Below, in pieces: positions 51,892-57,967 of a DNA stretch of 64,000 bases (position 1 is its first letter; each line of letters starts with the position of its first letter). The position numbers and the translations under genes are program-made. This stretch comes from an uncultured Helicobacteraceae bacterium (GTDB taxonomy: Bacteria > Campylobacterota > Campylobacteria > Campylobacterales > Helicobacteraceae), in assembly GCA_910578285.1 (NCBI GenBank), contig CAJTQL010000006.1, positions 1 through 64,000 of the forward strand, given 5' to 3'. The notes under the pieces are model-generated. The model was not told where the DNA came from. It did not search any database and saw only the letters and a list, made by a program, of their open reading frames with translations.

Positions 51892-52686
51892 TTAGAATCT
51901 CCAGCCGTGTTGCACGAACACGCTAATCGTAAAGTTTTTGGGTTCGACTGTAATTGTGGGATTACCAAGATGATTCACCGATGCTTTGGTGTTTGCATAA
52001 TCGATTTTCCAATAATCCACGACAAATCGTGTGAATGTTTTCGAATCGCTGCTTGTTTCTTTCCAACCAAAGCTCGCTTTCGCGCCAAAACCCTTGTCTT
52101 GCTTGGCATAGTAATCTTCACTCTCATAACCCAAAACGCCTCCCAAGCTCGCATGCCTACCTTCAATCAAATGCTTATAGCCCAGCGAGTATGTCCATGC
52201 AAACGAGGGACTCGCGGCAATCTCGCCTTCGAGCTCGATGGGCACATAGACATAGATTTGTGCGCGCTTGAATCCTGCGGTGTTATTGTAAAGATAGCGG
52301 TAGCCGATTCCGCTTTGTAAAAACAAATCATAGCTTTTGCTAAACGCGAGCAAGTCGACTCCCGCCTTGAGCTGCCCATCGAAGATTTGGCTCATGAAAA
52401 TCATTTTCGCCGTTCCCTCTTTTTTTGCGCCATCGAGGGGGTCATTCTGATACTCTCCGCGATACTGCCCGATTGTCGTGAAGCCATCGCCCACCGCCTC
52501 GAGCTTGGCGAACTGATAGCGATAGCCCAGATTCGCATTGGCATTGAGCAACAGCTCGTTTGTGTGCATGAATGAATATTCGCTATATCGGTTATAGCCC
52601 GCGCCAACGCCGAAATTGGCGATGATTCCGTCCTCTGCATGGAGGCTTCCAAGAAAAAGAGCGCATAAGAGTAAAGTTTTTTTCAT
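51892..52686 (-). CDS. Outer-membrane beta-barrel protein, type 2, copy b
   Basis: 264 residues. Signal peptide MKKTLLLCALFLGSLHA; strands FGVGAGYNRY, DLFLQSGIGYRYLYN, YVPIELEGEIAASPSFAWTY, TFTRFVVDYWKID and terminal FVQHGWRF. Clear paralogue of 49130-49942 with the same segment order. Last gene of cassette 1; its 3' end DNA (gcattagaatctccagccgtg) is also shared with copy a. Confidence 0.8.
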   Translation of the reverse strand: MKKTLLLCALFLGSLHAEDGIIANFGVGAGYNRYSEYSFMHTNELLLNANANLGYRYQFAKLEAVGDGFTTIGQYRGEYQNDPLDGAKKEGTAKMIFMSQIFDGQLKAGVDLLAFSKSYDLFLQSGIGYRYLYNNTAGFKRAQIYVYVPIELEGEIAASPSFAWTYSLGYKHLIEGRHASLGGVLGYESEDYYAKQDKGFGAKASFGWKETSSDSKTFTRFVVDYWKIDYANTKASVNHLGNPTITVEPKNFTISVFVQHGWRF

Positions 52687-52695
52687 GTTATCCTC

Positions 52696-53565
52696 CTAGA
52701 ACATGATTCCAAGATAGATTCCGCTGCGAAACGAAAAATATTTGGGGGTATATAGCGAAACATCGCCAAGCGAACGGTTGTTGAGGACATCATAGACGCC
52801 TGTTTGCACGGTCTCGCTTTTGGGCACAAAGCGCGCCTTTGCGTCCACTTTTGCAAAGACATCAAAATATTTGTTTGCGGCATAAATCAACTTCAAATCG
52901 CCATGCAAGCCCCAGATTCCGCCCTTGAGGTCGGCACTTACTTCATTATCTGAATTTACATTTGTAAAACGCATGTAATGTTCATCATCGTAAGTTGAGA
53001 GAAAAACTTGAGGTGTGGGCACATAATAGATTCCCACGCCATAGCCAATGCTTAGCTTGGGAGCAACAGCAGCCCTGCCCTCGAGGTCGAGCTGCAAAAA
53101 AGTGGAATATAGATTCGTTATCACGGCTGAAAAGGTCGAGAATGCTCCTTCGTTTCCAAGCGAAAAATAGAGATAGAGTTCATCGCTATTTTTTACAAAG
53201 ATGGGATAACCGACATGCAATGCCATAGTTGCGCCTATTGTCGCAACACCCTTTGGGGAGGTGCTGAAAGGCGTGTTTTCTAACCCCTTTACGAGTGTGC
53301 TTCCCCTAAGGTTGTTCGTTCCGCCCGCACCCGACAATGCAAGGTCGATTCCCAAACGCCAGCCGCTCTGCCATTGGTAGCCGAGCCTGCCACGAGCAGT
53401 GCCGATATATTTGTGCAGAATATCATAGTCTGTATCATCACTAAGGAGATTATGAACCTGCTTCTGATTTTCTGCCCCTGCTTCAATCTTTCCATAAACT
53501 TTGCTGTCTTGGGCAAAAGCTAGGGAAAGGAAAAAGAGGGGGAGAAGTTTTAATATTTTTGCCAT
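52696..53565 (-). CDS. Outer-membrane beta-barrel protein, type 1, copy b
   Basis: 289 residues. Signal peptide MAKILKLLPLFFLSLAFA; barrel strands (GRLGYQWQSGWRLGIDLAL, IGYGVGIYYVPTPQVFLSTY) and C-terminal SLGDVSLYTPKYFSFRSGIY then LGIMF. Paralogue of 49952-50806. AAAAGGATAA is the ribosome site. Follows the terminator downstream of precursor A2; nine bases before the type-2 barrel gene. Confidence 0.8.
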   Translation of the reverse strand: MAKILKLLPLFFLSLAFAQDSKVYGKIEAGAENQKQVHNLLSDDTDYDILHKYIGTARGRLGYQWQSGWRLGIDLALSGAGGTNNLRGSTLVKGLENTPFSTSPKGVATIGATMALHVGYPIFVKNSDELYLYFSLGNEGAFSTFSAVITNLYSTFLQLDLEGRAAVAPKLSIGYGVGIYYVPTPQVFLSTYDDEHYMRFTNVNSDNEVSADLKGGIWGLHGDLKLIYAANKYFDVFAKVDAKARFVPKSETVQTGVYDVLNNRSLGDVSLYTPKYFSFRSGIYLGIMF

Positions 53566-53615
53566 ACATTATCCTTTTGGGTGTAGGATTGCGTTTGTCG
53601 TTTTGCAACAGCGAC

Positions 53616-53660
53616 AAAAAGCCCGCACTCTCCGAAAGGTTATGAGGCTTTGGAGAATGC
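53616..53660 (-). terminator. Intrinsic terminator between precursor A2 and barrel genes
   Basis: On the minus strand GCATTCTCCAAAG (53648-53660) pairs with CTTTCGGAGAGTGC (53625-53638), one bulge, loop about 9 bases, and is followed by GGGC and TTTTT (53616-53620). A convincing rho-independent terminator, in the same place as the hairpin of cassette 2. Confidence 0.65.
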
Positions 53661-53689
53661 AGGTAGATTGGGCATTGCCCAACGTGCTA

Positions 53690-53709
53690 GCTTGCCCTTA
53701 GGGGCAAGC
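53690..53709 (-). terminator. GC hairpin directly after precursor A2
   Basis: GCTTGCCC (53690-53697) and GGGCAAGC (53702-53709), perfect 8-bp stem with a 4-base loop, two bases after the A2 stop; a second small palindrome TTGGGCATTGCCCAA follows at about 53668-53682. Probably a transcript 3'-end or stabilising structure working with the terminator at 53616. Confidence 0.5.
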
Positions 53710-53711
53710 AC

Positions 53712-54014
53712 CTATTTGATGATGCAAACGACTGCAAGACAGACTTTTTTAATCGTTATCTTAGCTTTGCCAATCTTGATTCTAAGTCCACCATGCACCT
53801 CGTCCATTTCAGTACTGCTAAGCTGATACACACCCGCGCTCTCGCTTGTGAGCGCACCTGCACTTGCAATTGTGAGCAAATCTTGCTCATAGCTTGCGCT
53901 TGTGGGCAAATCTTGCGCATTGTCTGTCGCAACCGGTGCTTGAGGTGTTGCGAACGCTGTTGTCCCGAGGATTGAAAGGGCAAGAATGCCCGCTGTCAAT
54001 TTTTTTGTTGCCAT
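53712..54014 (-). CDS. Double-glycine peptide precursor A2
   Basis: 100 residues. Sec signal peptide MATKKLTAGILALSILGTTAFA (cut near 22), spacer longer than in A1 with DLLTIASAGALTSESAG, leader LSSTEMDEVHGG (65-76). The last 24 residues (77-100) begin LRIKIGKAKITIKK, contain seven Lys/Arg, no acidic residue and two Cys (92, 97), and become hydrophobic toward the end. AAAGGAG before ATG 54012-54014. Signal and leader are homologous to A1 (TAGILALS; IASAGALTS; EMDEVHGG); mature parts differ. Confidence 0.85.
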   Translation of the reverse strand: MATKKLTAGILALSILGTTAFATPQAPVATDNAQDLPTSASYEQDLLTIASAGALTSESAGVYQLSSTEMDEVHGGLRIKIGKAKITIKKVCLAVVCIIK

Positions 54015-54045
54015 TGTTATCTCCTTTAATCAATATTTTGGCATA

Positions 54046-54082
54046 GGTTATGAGCAGTAAAAAATTTACTCACAACCAAATT
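54046..54082 (-). promoter_or_regulatory. Hairpin between precursors B2 and A2
   Basis: On the minus strand GGTTGTGAGTAAA and TTTACTGCTCATAACC fold into a long, slightly bulged stem with a 3-base loop. It occupies the same place as the 51238 hairpin in the other cassette. Confidence 0.4.
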
Positions 54083-54102
54083 TTTGAACCCATAGGGGTA
54101 AC

Positions 54103-54342
54103 CTACTTGCGGCACTTAATGCATGGTCTAAGCCATTTTGGTAGTTTTAATCTAAATCCACCCTCGACCTGCTCCATCTCTGCCTTGCTTAGCTTTTGCA
54201 CACCAACGTTGTTTTGCGAAACCGCATTGTTGCTTGCCGCAGCGAGCAAATCATGTGTTTCATTCTTTGCGCTTGGTGCTGCAAATGCTAGGCTTGAGCC
54301 GATTGCCACACAAAGTATCGCAACAGAAATTCTTTTGAGCAT
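54103..54342 (-). CDS. Double-glycine peptide precursor B2
   Basis: 79 residues. Signal peptide MLKRISVAILCVAIGSSLAFA, spacer and leader LSKAEMEQVEGG (51-62) almost identical to B1. The last 17 residues (63-79), beginning FRLKLPKWLRP, have seven Lys/Arg, no acidic residue and Cys74/Cys77 as C-x-x-C. AAAGGAGG ribosome site as in B1. First gene of cassette 1, about 260 bases from its promoter at 54600. Predicted substrate of the C39 peptidase at 47764. Confidence 0.87.
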   Translation of the reverse strand: MLKRISVAILCVAIGSSLAFAAPSAKNETHDLLAAASNNAVSQNNVGVQKLSKAEMEQVEGGFRLKLPKWLRPCIKCRK

Positions 54343-54361
54343 CGCTTTGTCCTCCTTTCTT

Positions 54362-54560
54362 TAGATTTGGTTCTTCACTCTCACGCGATGAGCGCAGCTG
54401 AATGTTGCTTGCCACGCTCGCGCCGCTCGCTCGCAATGACAATTGGAATCTTGTCATGTTGAGCGCTAGCGAAACATCTCTTTGGATTCTTATGCTTTGA
54501 GATTCTTCAGCCGCAAGCGGCTTCAGAATGACAAATTATCATTGCAAGCTATGCGCGGCA
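54362..54560. repeat. Dispersed-repeat cluster in the 5' leader of cassette 1
   Basis: Contains GCTTGCCACGCTCGCGCCGC and TCGCTCGCAATGAC (end of the ATTGCGAG family), then GAATCTTGTCATGTTGAGCG...GAAACATCTCTTTGGATTCT (54450-54495, also present inverted near 57385-57433), then GAGATTCTTCAGCCGCAAGC with GGCTTCAGAATGAC, a palindrome related to one at about 32655-32685. All would be transcribed as part of a long 5' untranslated leader for B2. Confidence 0.5.
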
Positions 54561-54599
54561 GCCGCACCTTTTCGCTTCGAGTTCCAAATTCTTGTTGGA

Positions 54600-54628
54600 A
54601 TTGTAGCAGCTTTTTTATTGCTTGTCAA
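54600..54628 (-). promoter_or_regulatory. Consensus sigma70 promoter of peptide cassette 1
   Basis: On the minus strand TTGACA (54623-54628), 17-base spacer ending CTGC, and TACAAT (54600-54605). Same -35, spacer length and similar spacer sequence as the cassette-2 promoter at 51597-51625. Confidence 0.7.
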
Positions 54629-54914
54629 GTATTTTGAAAAAATTTTTTGCATTTTTCAGAATAAATTTGAATATTTCCTGTCATTAAGTGATTTTAATTA
54701 GATATTCAACTTTACAAAGCATTTACTATTTGTTTGGAATCAGAATCCACACACATACACAAGGGCAATATGTGTGCAGTGTCCATGTGAGATTGGAGCA
54801 AAGATTCGTAGAAAACATAAATATTTAAGAAATATTAGATAAAAATTTTTTCATTGATACGATTTGTAACAAACCCTCTACAATCCGAACAATCCGAAGT
54901 TCCTTGCGAAATTT
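54629..54914. other. AT-rich intergenic region upstream of mnmG
   Basis: No gene seen. A CACACAT...ATGTGTG hairpin (54750-54776, 7-bp stem, 13-base loop) and a repeated CAATCCGAACAATCCGAA at about 54881-54898 are the only structures noticed. A small RNA cannot be excluded. Confidence 0.25.
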
Positions 54915-54923
54915 TGCTATAAT
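54915..54923 (+). promoter_or_regulatory. Extended -10 promoter for mnmG
   Basis: TGCTATAAT 21 bases before the mnmG ATG at 54945. Confidence 0.6.
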
Positions 54924-54944
54924 AGCGCTCAAAAAAGGTATGCA

Positions 54945-56828
54945 ATGCAGAATGCTGAATATGATGTGATTGTTGTTGGCGGAGGGCATGCGGGGATTGA
55001 GGCAAGCCTTGTTGCAGCAAAAATGGGTGCGCGAGTGTTGTTACTCACGATTCTTGTTGAACAGATTGGCGCATGTAGCTGCAACCCCGCTGTTGGTGGG
55101 CTCGCAAAGGGACATTTGGTCAAAGAGATTGATGCGCTTGGCGGTGTTATGGGGCTGCTTACCGATGCATGCGGAATCCAATTCCGCACATTGAATGCCT
55201 CCAAAGGTCCTGCTGTACGAGGTAGCCGCGCACAAATCGATATGGATCAATACCGCTTGCGCGCAAAGGAGCTGCTTTTGCGCCAGCACAATCTCGCTGT
55301 GCGGCAAGAAATGGTTGCGGAACTCATCGTGCAAAATGGCGCTGTTATTGGCGTTTCTAGCGAGCTTGGGCGCAAATATTTTGGCAAAAAAATCATTCTT
55401 TGTACGGGAACATTTTTGAATGGCTTGGTGCATATTGGCGAGTATATCACGCAATATGGGCGCTTTGGTGAGCCAAGCTCTGTGAATCTCGCGCACAATC
55501 TCCGCGCGCTTGGGCTTGATGTTTCGCGGCTCAAAACGGGGACATGCCCGCGCGTGCGCGCTGATAGCATCGACTTTGGCGCGTTGCAACAGCACCATGG
55601 CGACATTCCCCCGCCCTTTTTCAGCTTTCGCAACAGAGGCTGCGACACGCAAACACGGCAGCTGCCGTGTTTCATTACCTACACCAACGCACAAACGCAT
55701 GCGATTATCGCACGTAATCTTGCGCGCGCGCCGATGTTTAGCGGGCAGATTCAAAGCATTGGTCCGCGCTATTGCCCAAGTATTGAAGACAAGATTCACC
55801 GCTTTGCCGACAAAGAGCGGCATCAGCTGTTTATCGAGCCCCAAACGAGCGAGGCTGTGGAATATTATATCAACGGCTTGACAACCTCGATGCCCTATGA
55901 TGTGCAAGAAGAAATGCTGCATAGCATTGCGGGGCTTGAGAATGCACAAATTGTTCGGTATGGGTATGCTGTTGAATATGATTATGTGAATCCTACTGAT
56001 TTATATAAAACATTTGAAACTAAAAAGCTCAAAAATCTCTATCTTGCTGGGCAGATTAACGGCACAACGGGGTATGAGGAAGCGGCGGCGCAAGGGCTTT
56101 TTGCGGGTATCAACGCCGTGCTTGCTTTGCGCGCTCAAGAGCCCTTTGTGTTGCGGCGCGATGAGGCATATTTGGGCGTTTTGGTCGATGATTTGACGAT
56201 GAAAGGCACAACCGAGCCCTACCGCATGTTCACCTCTCGTGCGGAATATCGCCTGTTGTTGCGCGAAGACAATGCGCTATTTCGGCTTGGGCACTATGCA
56301 CATAAATTTGGGTTGCTCGAAGAAGTGCGCTGGCAAAACATCTGCGCACAACAAGATGAGATTCGCGAGGCGCTGCAATGGTTGCGCGATTCGCACCTCA
56401 CACCAAGCGCAACAAATCTAGCATTGCTGCAATCTTTGGGCGAAGAGGGCATTTCGGACAAAACCACGTTGCTCACGATTGTTGGGCGCAAAAGCTTTAG
56501 CAGCGATAAATTGCGGCGGCTTGCTGCGCGCTTTGGCAAGCTCGATGATGTCGTGATTGAGCAGATTCTCATCGAGGCAAAATACGCGAACTACATCGAC
56601 AAGGCAAAGAGCGAGATTCTTTCAGACGAAGAGCTTTTGCGTATCAAGATTCCGAGTGGTTTTGTATTTAAAGGCATTGGATTAAGTCGCGAAATCGAAG
56701 AAAAACTCGCACGTTTTGCTCCACAAAACCTTTTTGACGCAAGCCAAATTAGCGGCGTAACGCCCGCAAGTATCGAGGTTTTGAGCCTCTATTTGCATTT
56801 GCATGCAAAAAAATCACAAAAGGCTTGA
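54945..56828 (+). CDS. mnmG: tRNA uridine-5-carboxymethylaminomethyl modification enzyme MnmG (GidA)
   Basis: FAD-dependent enzyme acting with MnmE on wobble uridines. 627 residues. VIVVGGGHAGIEASLVAAKMG is the FAD Rossmann motif; SCNPAVGGLAKGHLVKEIDALGG (catalytic Cys region), LKTGTCPRV, QINGTTGYEEAAAQGL and RAEYRLLLREDNA are diagnostic. Followed at once by tRNA genes. Confidence 0.96.
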   Translation: MQNAEYDVIVVGGGHAGIEASLVAAKMGARVLLLTILVEQIGACSCNPAVGGLAKGHLVKEIDALGGVMGLLTDACGIQFRTLNASKGPAVRGSRAQIDMDQYRLRAKELLLRQHNLAVRQEMVAELIVQNGAVIGVSSELGRKYFGKKIILCTGTFLNGLVHIGEYITQYGRFGEPSSVNLAHNLRALGLDVSRLKTGTCPRVRADSIDFGALQQHHGDIPPPFFSFRNRGCDTQTRQLPCFITYTNAQTHAIIARNLARAPMFSGQIQSIGPRYCPSIEDKIHRFADKERHQLFIEPQTSEAVEYYINGLTTSMPYDVQEEMLHSIAGLENAQIVRYGYAVEYDYVNPTDLYKTFETKKLKNLYLAGQINGTTGYEEAAAQGLFAGINAVLALRAQEPFVLRRDEAYLGVLVDDLTMKGTTEPYRMFTSRAEYRLLLREDNALFRLGHYAHKFGLLEEVRWQNICAQQDEIREALQWLRDSHLTPSATNLALLQSLGEEGISDKTTLLTIVGRKSFSSDKLRRLAARFGKLDDVVIEQILIEAKYANYIDKAKSEILSDEELLRIKIPSGFVFKGIGLSREIEEKLARFAPQNLFDASQISGVTPASIEVLSLYLHLHAKKSQKA

Positions 56829-56847
56829 AATTTTAAGTTTTTTGCGC

Positions 56848-56853
56848 TATACT
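56848..56853 (+). promoter_or_regulatory. -10 element (TATACT) for the tRNA cluster
   Basis: GCGCTATACTGC, 18 bases before the first tRNA; preceded by a T-rich run. Confidence 0.45.
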
Positions 56854-56871
56854 GCTTTTTCTCATTTTGGA

Positions 56872-56949
56872 CGGGGCGTAGCTCAGCCTGGTTAGAGTAC
56901 TTGGTTTGGGACCAAGGGGTCGAAGGTTCGAATCCTTTCGCCCCGACCA
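56872..56949 (+). tRNA. tRNA-Pro (anticodon TGG)
   Basis: Acceptor CGGGGCG (56872-56878) pairs with CGCCCCG (56939-56945), followed by A and encoded CCA. Anticodon stem CTTGG/CCAAG with loop TTTGGGA, anticodon TGG; T-loop GGTTCGAATCC present. Confidence 0.95.
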
Positions 56950-56953
56950 TTAT

Positions 56954-57031
56954 GGTGGGCGTAGCTCAGTTGGTTAGAGCATCAGTTTGTGGCACTGAGG
57001 GTCGTGGGTTCGATCCCCATCGCCCACCCCA
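56954..57031 (+). tRNA. tRNA-His (anticodon GTG)
   Basis: Acceptor GTGGGCG pairs with CGCCCAC; an extra G at 56954 can pair with C57028, the G-1:C73 pair specific for tRNA-His. Anticodon loop TTGTGGC, anticodon GTG; CCA encoded. Confidence 0.95.
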
Positions 57032-57049
57032 TTTTCAGCATATTAATCG

Positions 57050-57126
57050 GCGCTCGTAGCTCAATTGGATAGAGCATCAGACTTCGGATCTGAGGGTTGG
57101 GGGTTCGACTCCCTCCGGGCGTACCA
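57050..57126 (+). tRNA. tRNA-Arg (anticodon TCG)
   Basis: Acceptor GCGCTCG with CGGGCGT (two G-U pairs), anticodon stem TCAGA/TCTGA with loop CTTCGGA, anticodon TCG; T-loop GGTTCGACTCC, CCA encoded. Followed directly by the first copy of the 201-bp repeat. Confidence 0.94.
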
Positions 57127-57130
57127 TGTG

Positions 57131-57331
57131 GAATCGCAGAAACTAAAGCTTGCTATCTCGCGCTGCTGGGCACAAAATTTGTATTTGGAATCGCTCAAGT
57201 TTTAGTTTTTATCAATTGCGAGTGTTAGCAAAACAATCAAACGTCTACGAATGCTCGGTCGATTGCCACGAGGCTTCGTCTCTCGCAATGACGAGAGAAC
57301 ATTAGATGTGCGGTTGGAATCGCACCTCCAA
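57131..57331. repeat. 201-bp direct repeat, copy 1 (after tRNA-Arg TCG)
   Basis: From GAATCGCAGAAACTAAAGCT to TGGAATCGCACCTCCAA, nearly identical to 57580-57780 (a few changes, e.g. gctatc/gttatc and aacattag/atgagag). It includes a palindromic unit ATTGCGAGTGTTAGC...CTCTCGCAATGACG with inverted ends. Each copy begins 4-5 bases after a tRNA-Arg gene. Confidence 0.85.
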
Positions 57332-57498
57332 AGATGCAGGCAATATCCAAAGCGCGTCATTGCAAACGTGGCAACCAAGCAAAGAATCCAAAAGATGTTT
57401 CGCTATCGCCAACATGACAAAACAAGATTCTATGCGCCATATCGCGAACATTTAATATGCAACAACACCACTTTCAGCCCCCCATTTGGCTGCCTTTT
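57332..57498. repeat. Spacer before the second tRNA-Arg with an inverted dispersed repeat
   Basis: Contains AAGAATCCAAAAGATGTTTC, GCTATCGCCAACATGAC and AAGATTC (about 57380-57433), the reverse complement of the element at 54450-54495 with small changes, and GTCATTGCAAACGTGGCAACC (about 57358), an ATTGC-family end. No gene. Confidence 0.45.
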
Positions 57499-57575
57499 GC
57501 GCTCATAGCTCAGCTGGATAGAGCAACGGCCTTCTAAGCCGTAGGTCAGAGGTTCGAATCCTCTTGGGCGTACCA
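57499..57575 (+). tRNA. tRNA-Arg (anticodon TCT)
   Basis: Acceptor GCGCTCA with TGGGCGT, anticodon stem ACGGC/GCCGT with loop CTTCTAA, anticodon TCT; T-loop GGTTCGAATCC, CCA encoded. Followed by copy 2 of the 201-bp repeat. Confidence 0.94.
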
Positions 57576-57579
57576 TTTA

Positions 57580-57780
57580 GAATCGCAGAAACTAAAGCTT
57601 GTTATCTCGCGCTGCTGGGCACAAAATTTGTATTTGGAATCGCTCAAGTTTTAGTTTTTATCAATTGCGAGTGTTAGCAAAACAATCAAACGTCTACGAA
57701 TGCTCGGTCGATTGCCACGAGGCTTCGTCTCTCGCAATGACGAGAGAATGAGAGATGTGCGGTTGGAATCGCACCTCCAA
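57580..57780. repeat. 201-bp direct repeat, copy 2 (after tRNA-Arg TCT)
   Basis: Same length and nearly the same sequence as 57131-57331, offset 449 bases. The bases from here to 57967 (TTAAACATGTTAGAATCAC...) show no gene apart from the possible 5' extension of the next frame. Confidence 0.85.
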
Positions 57781-57967
57781 TTAAACATGTTAGAATCACA
57801 AATGCAAATCATGTTTGTCATCGACAAGAAGTTAGGTTTGCTATTTTATCATGTTTTGTAGCTACAAAATTTTGTTGATGTCAATCCATGAAATCTAGCA
57901 TCTCATGTTGCATACTATTATTCTAGGAATCCCTTTGCAAAGCCTATTTGAACCCATCGAACCGACA

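Noticed and set aside
54750..54776. CACACAT/ATGTGTG hairpin as a possible riboswitch or small RNA
   Set aside because: Single short stem with no conserved riboswitch features and no linked metabolic gene.
57127..57790. CRISPR array or attachment sites formed by the 201-bp repeats
   Set aside because: Only two long copies, no short regular repeat-spacer pattern and no integrase or cas gene nearby; better described as a duplication.
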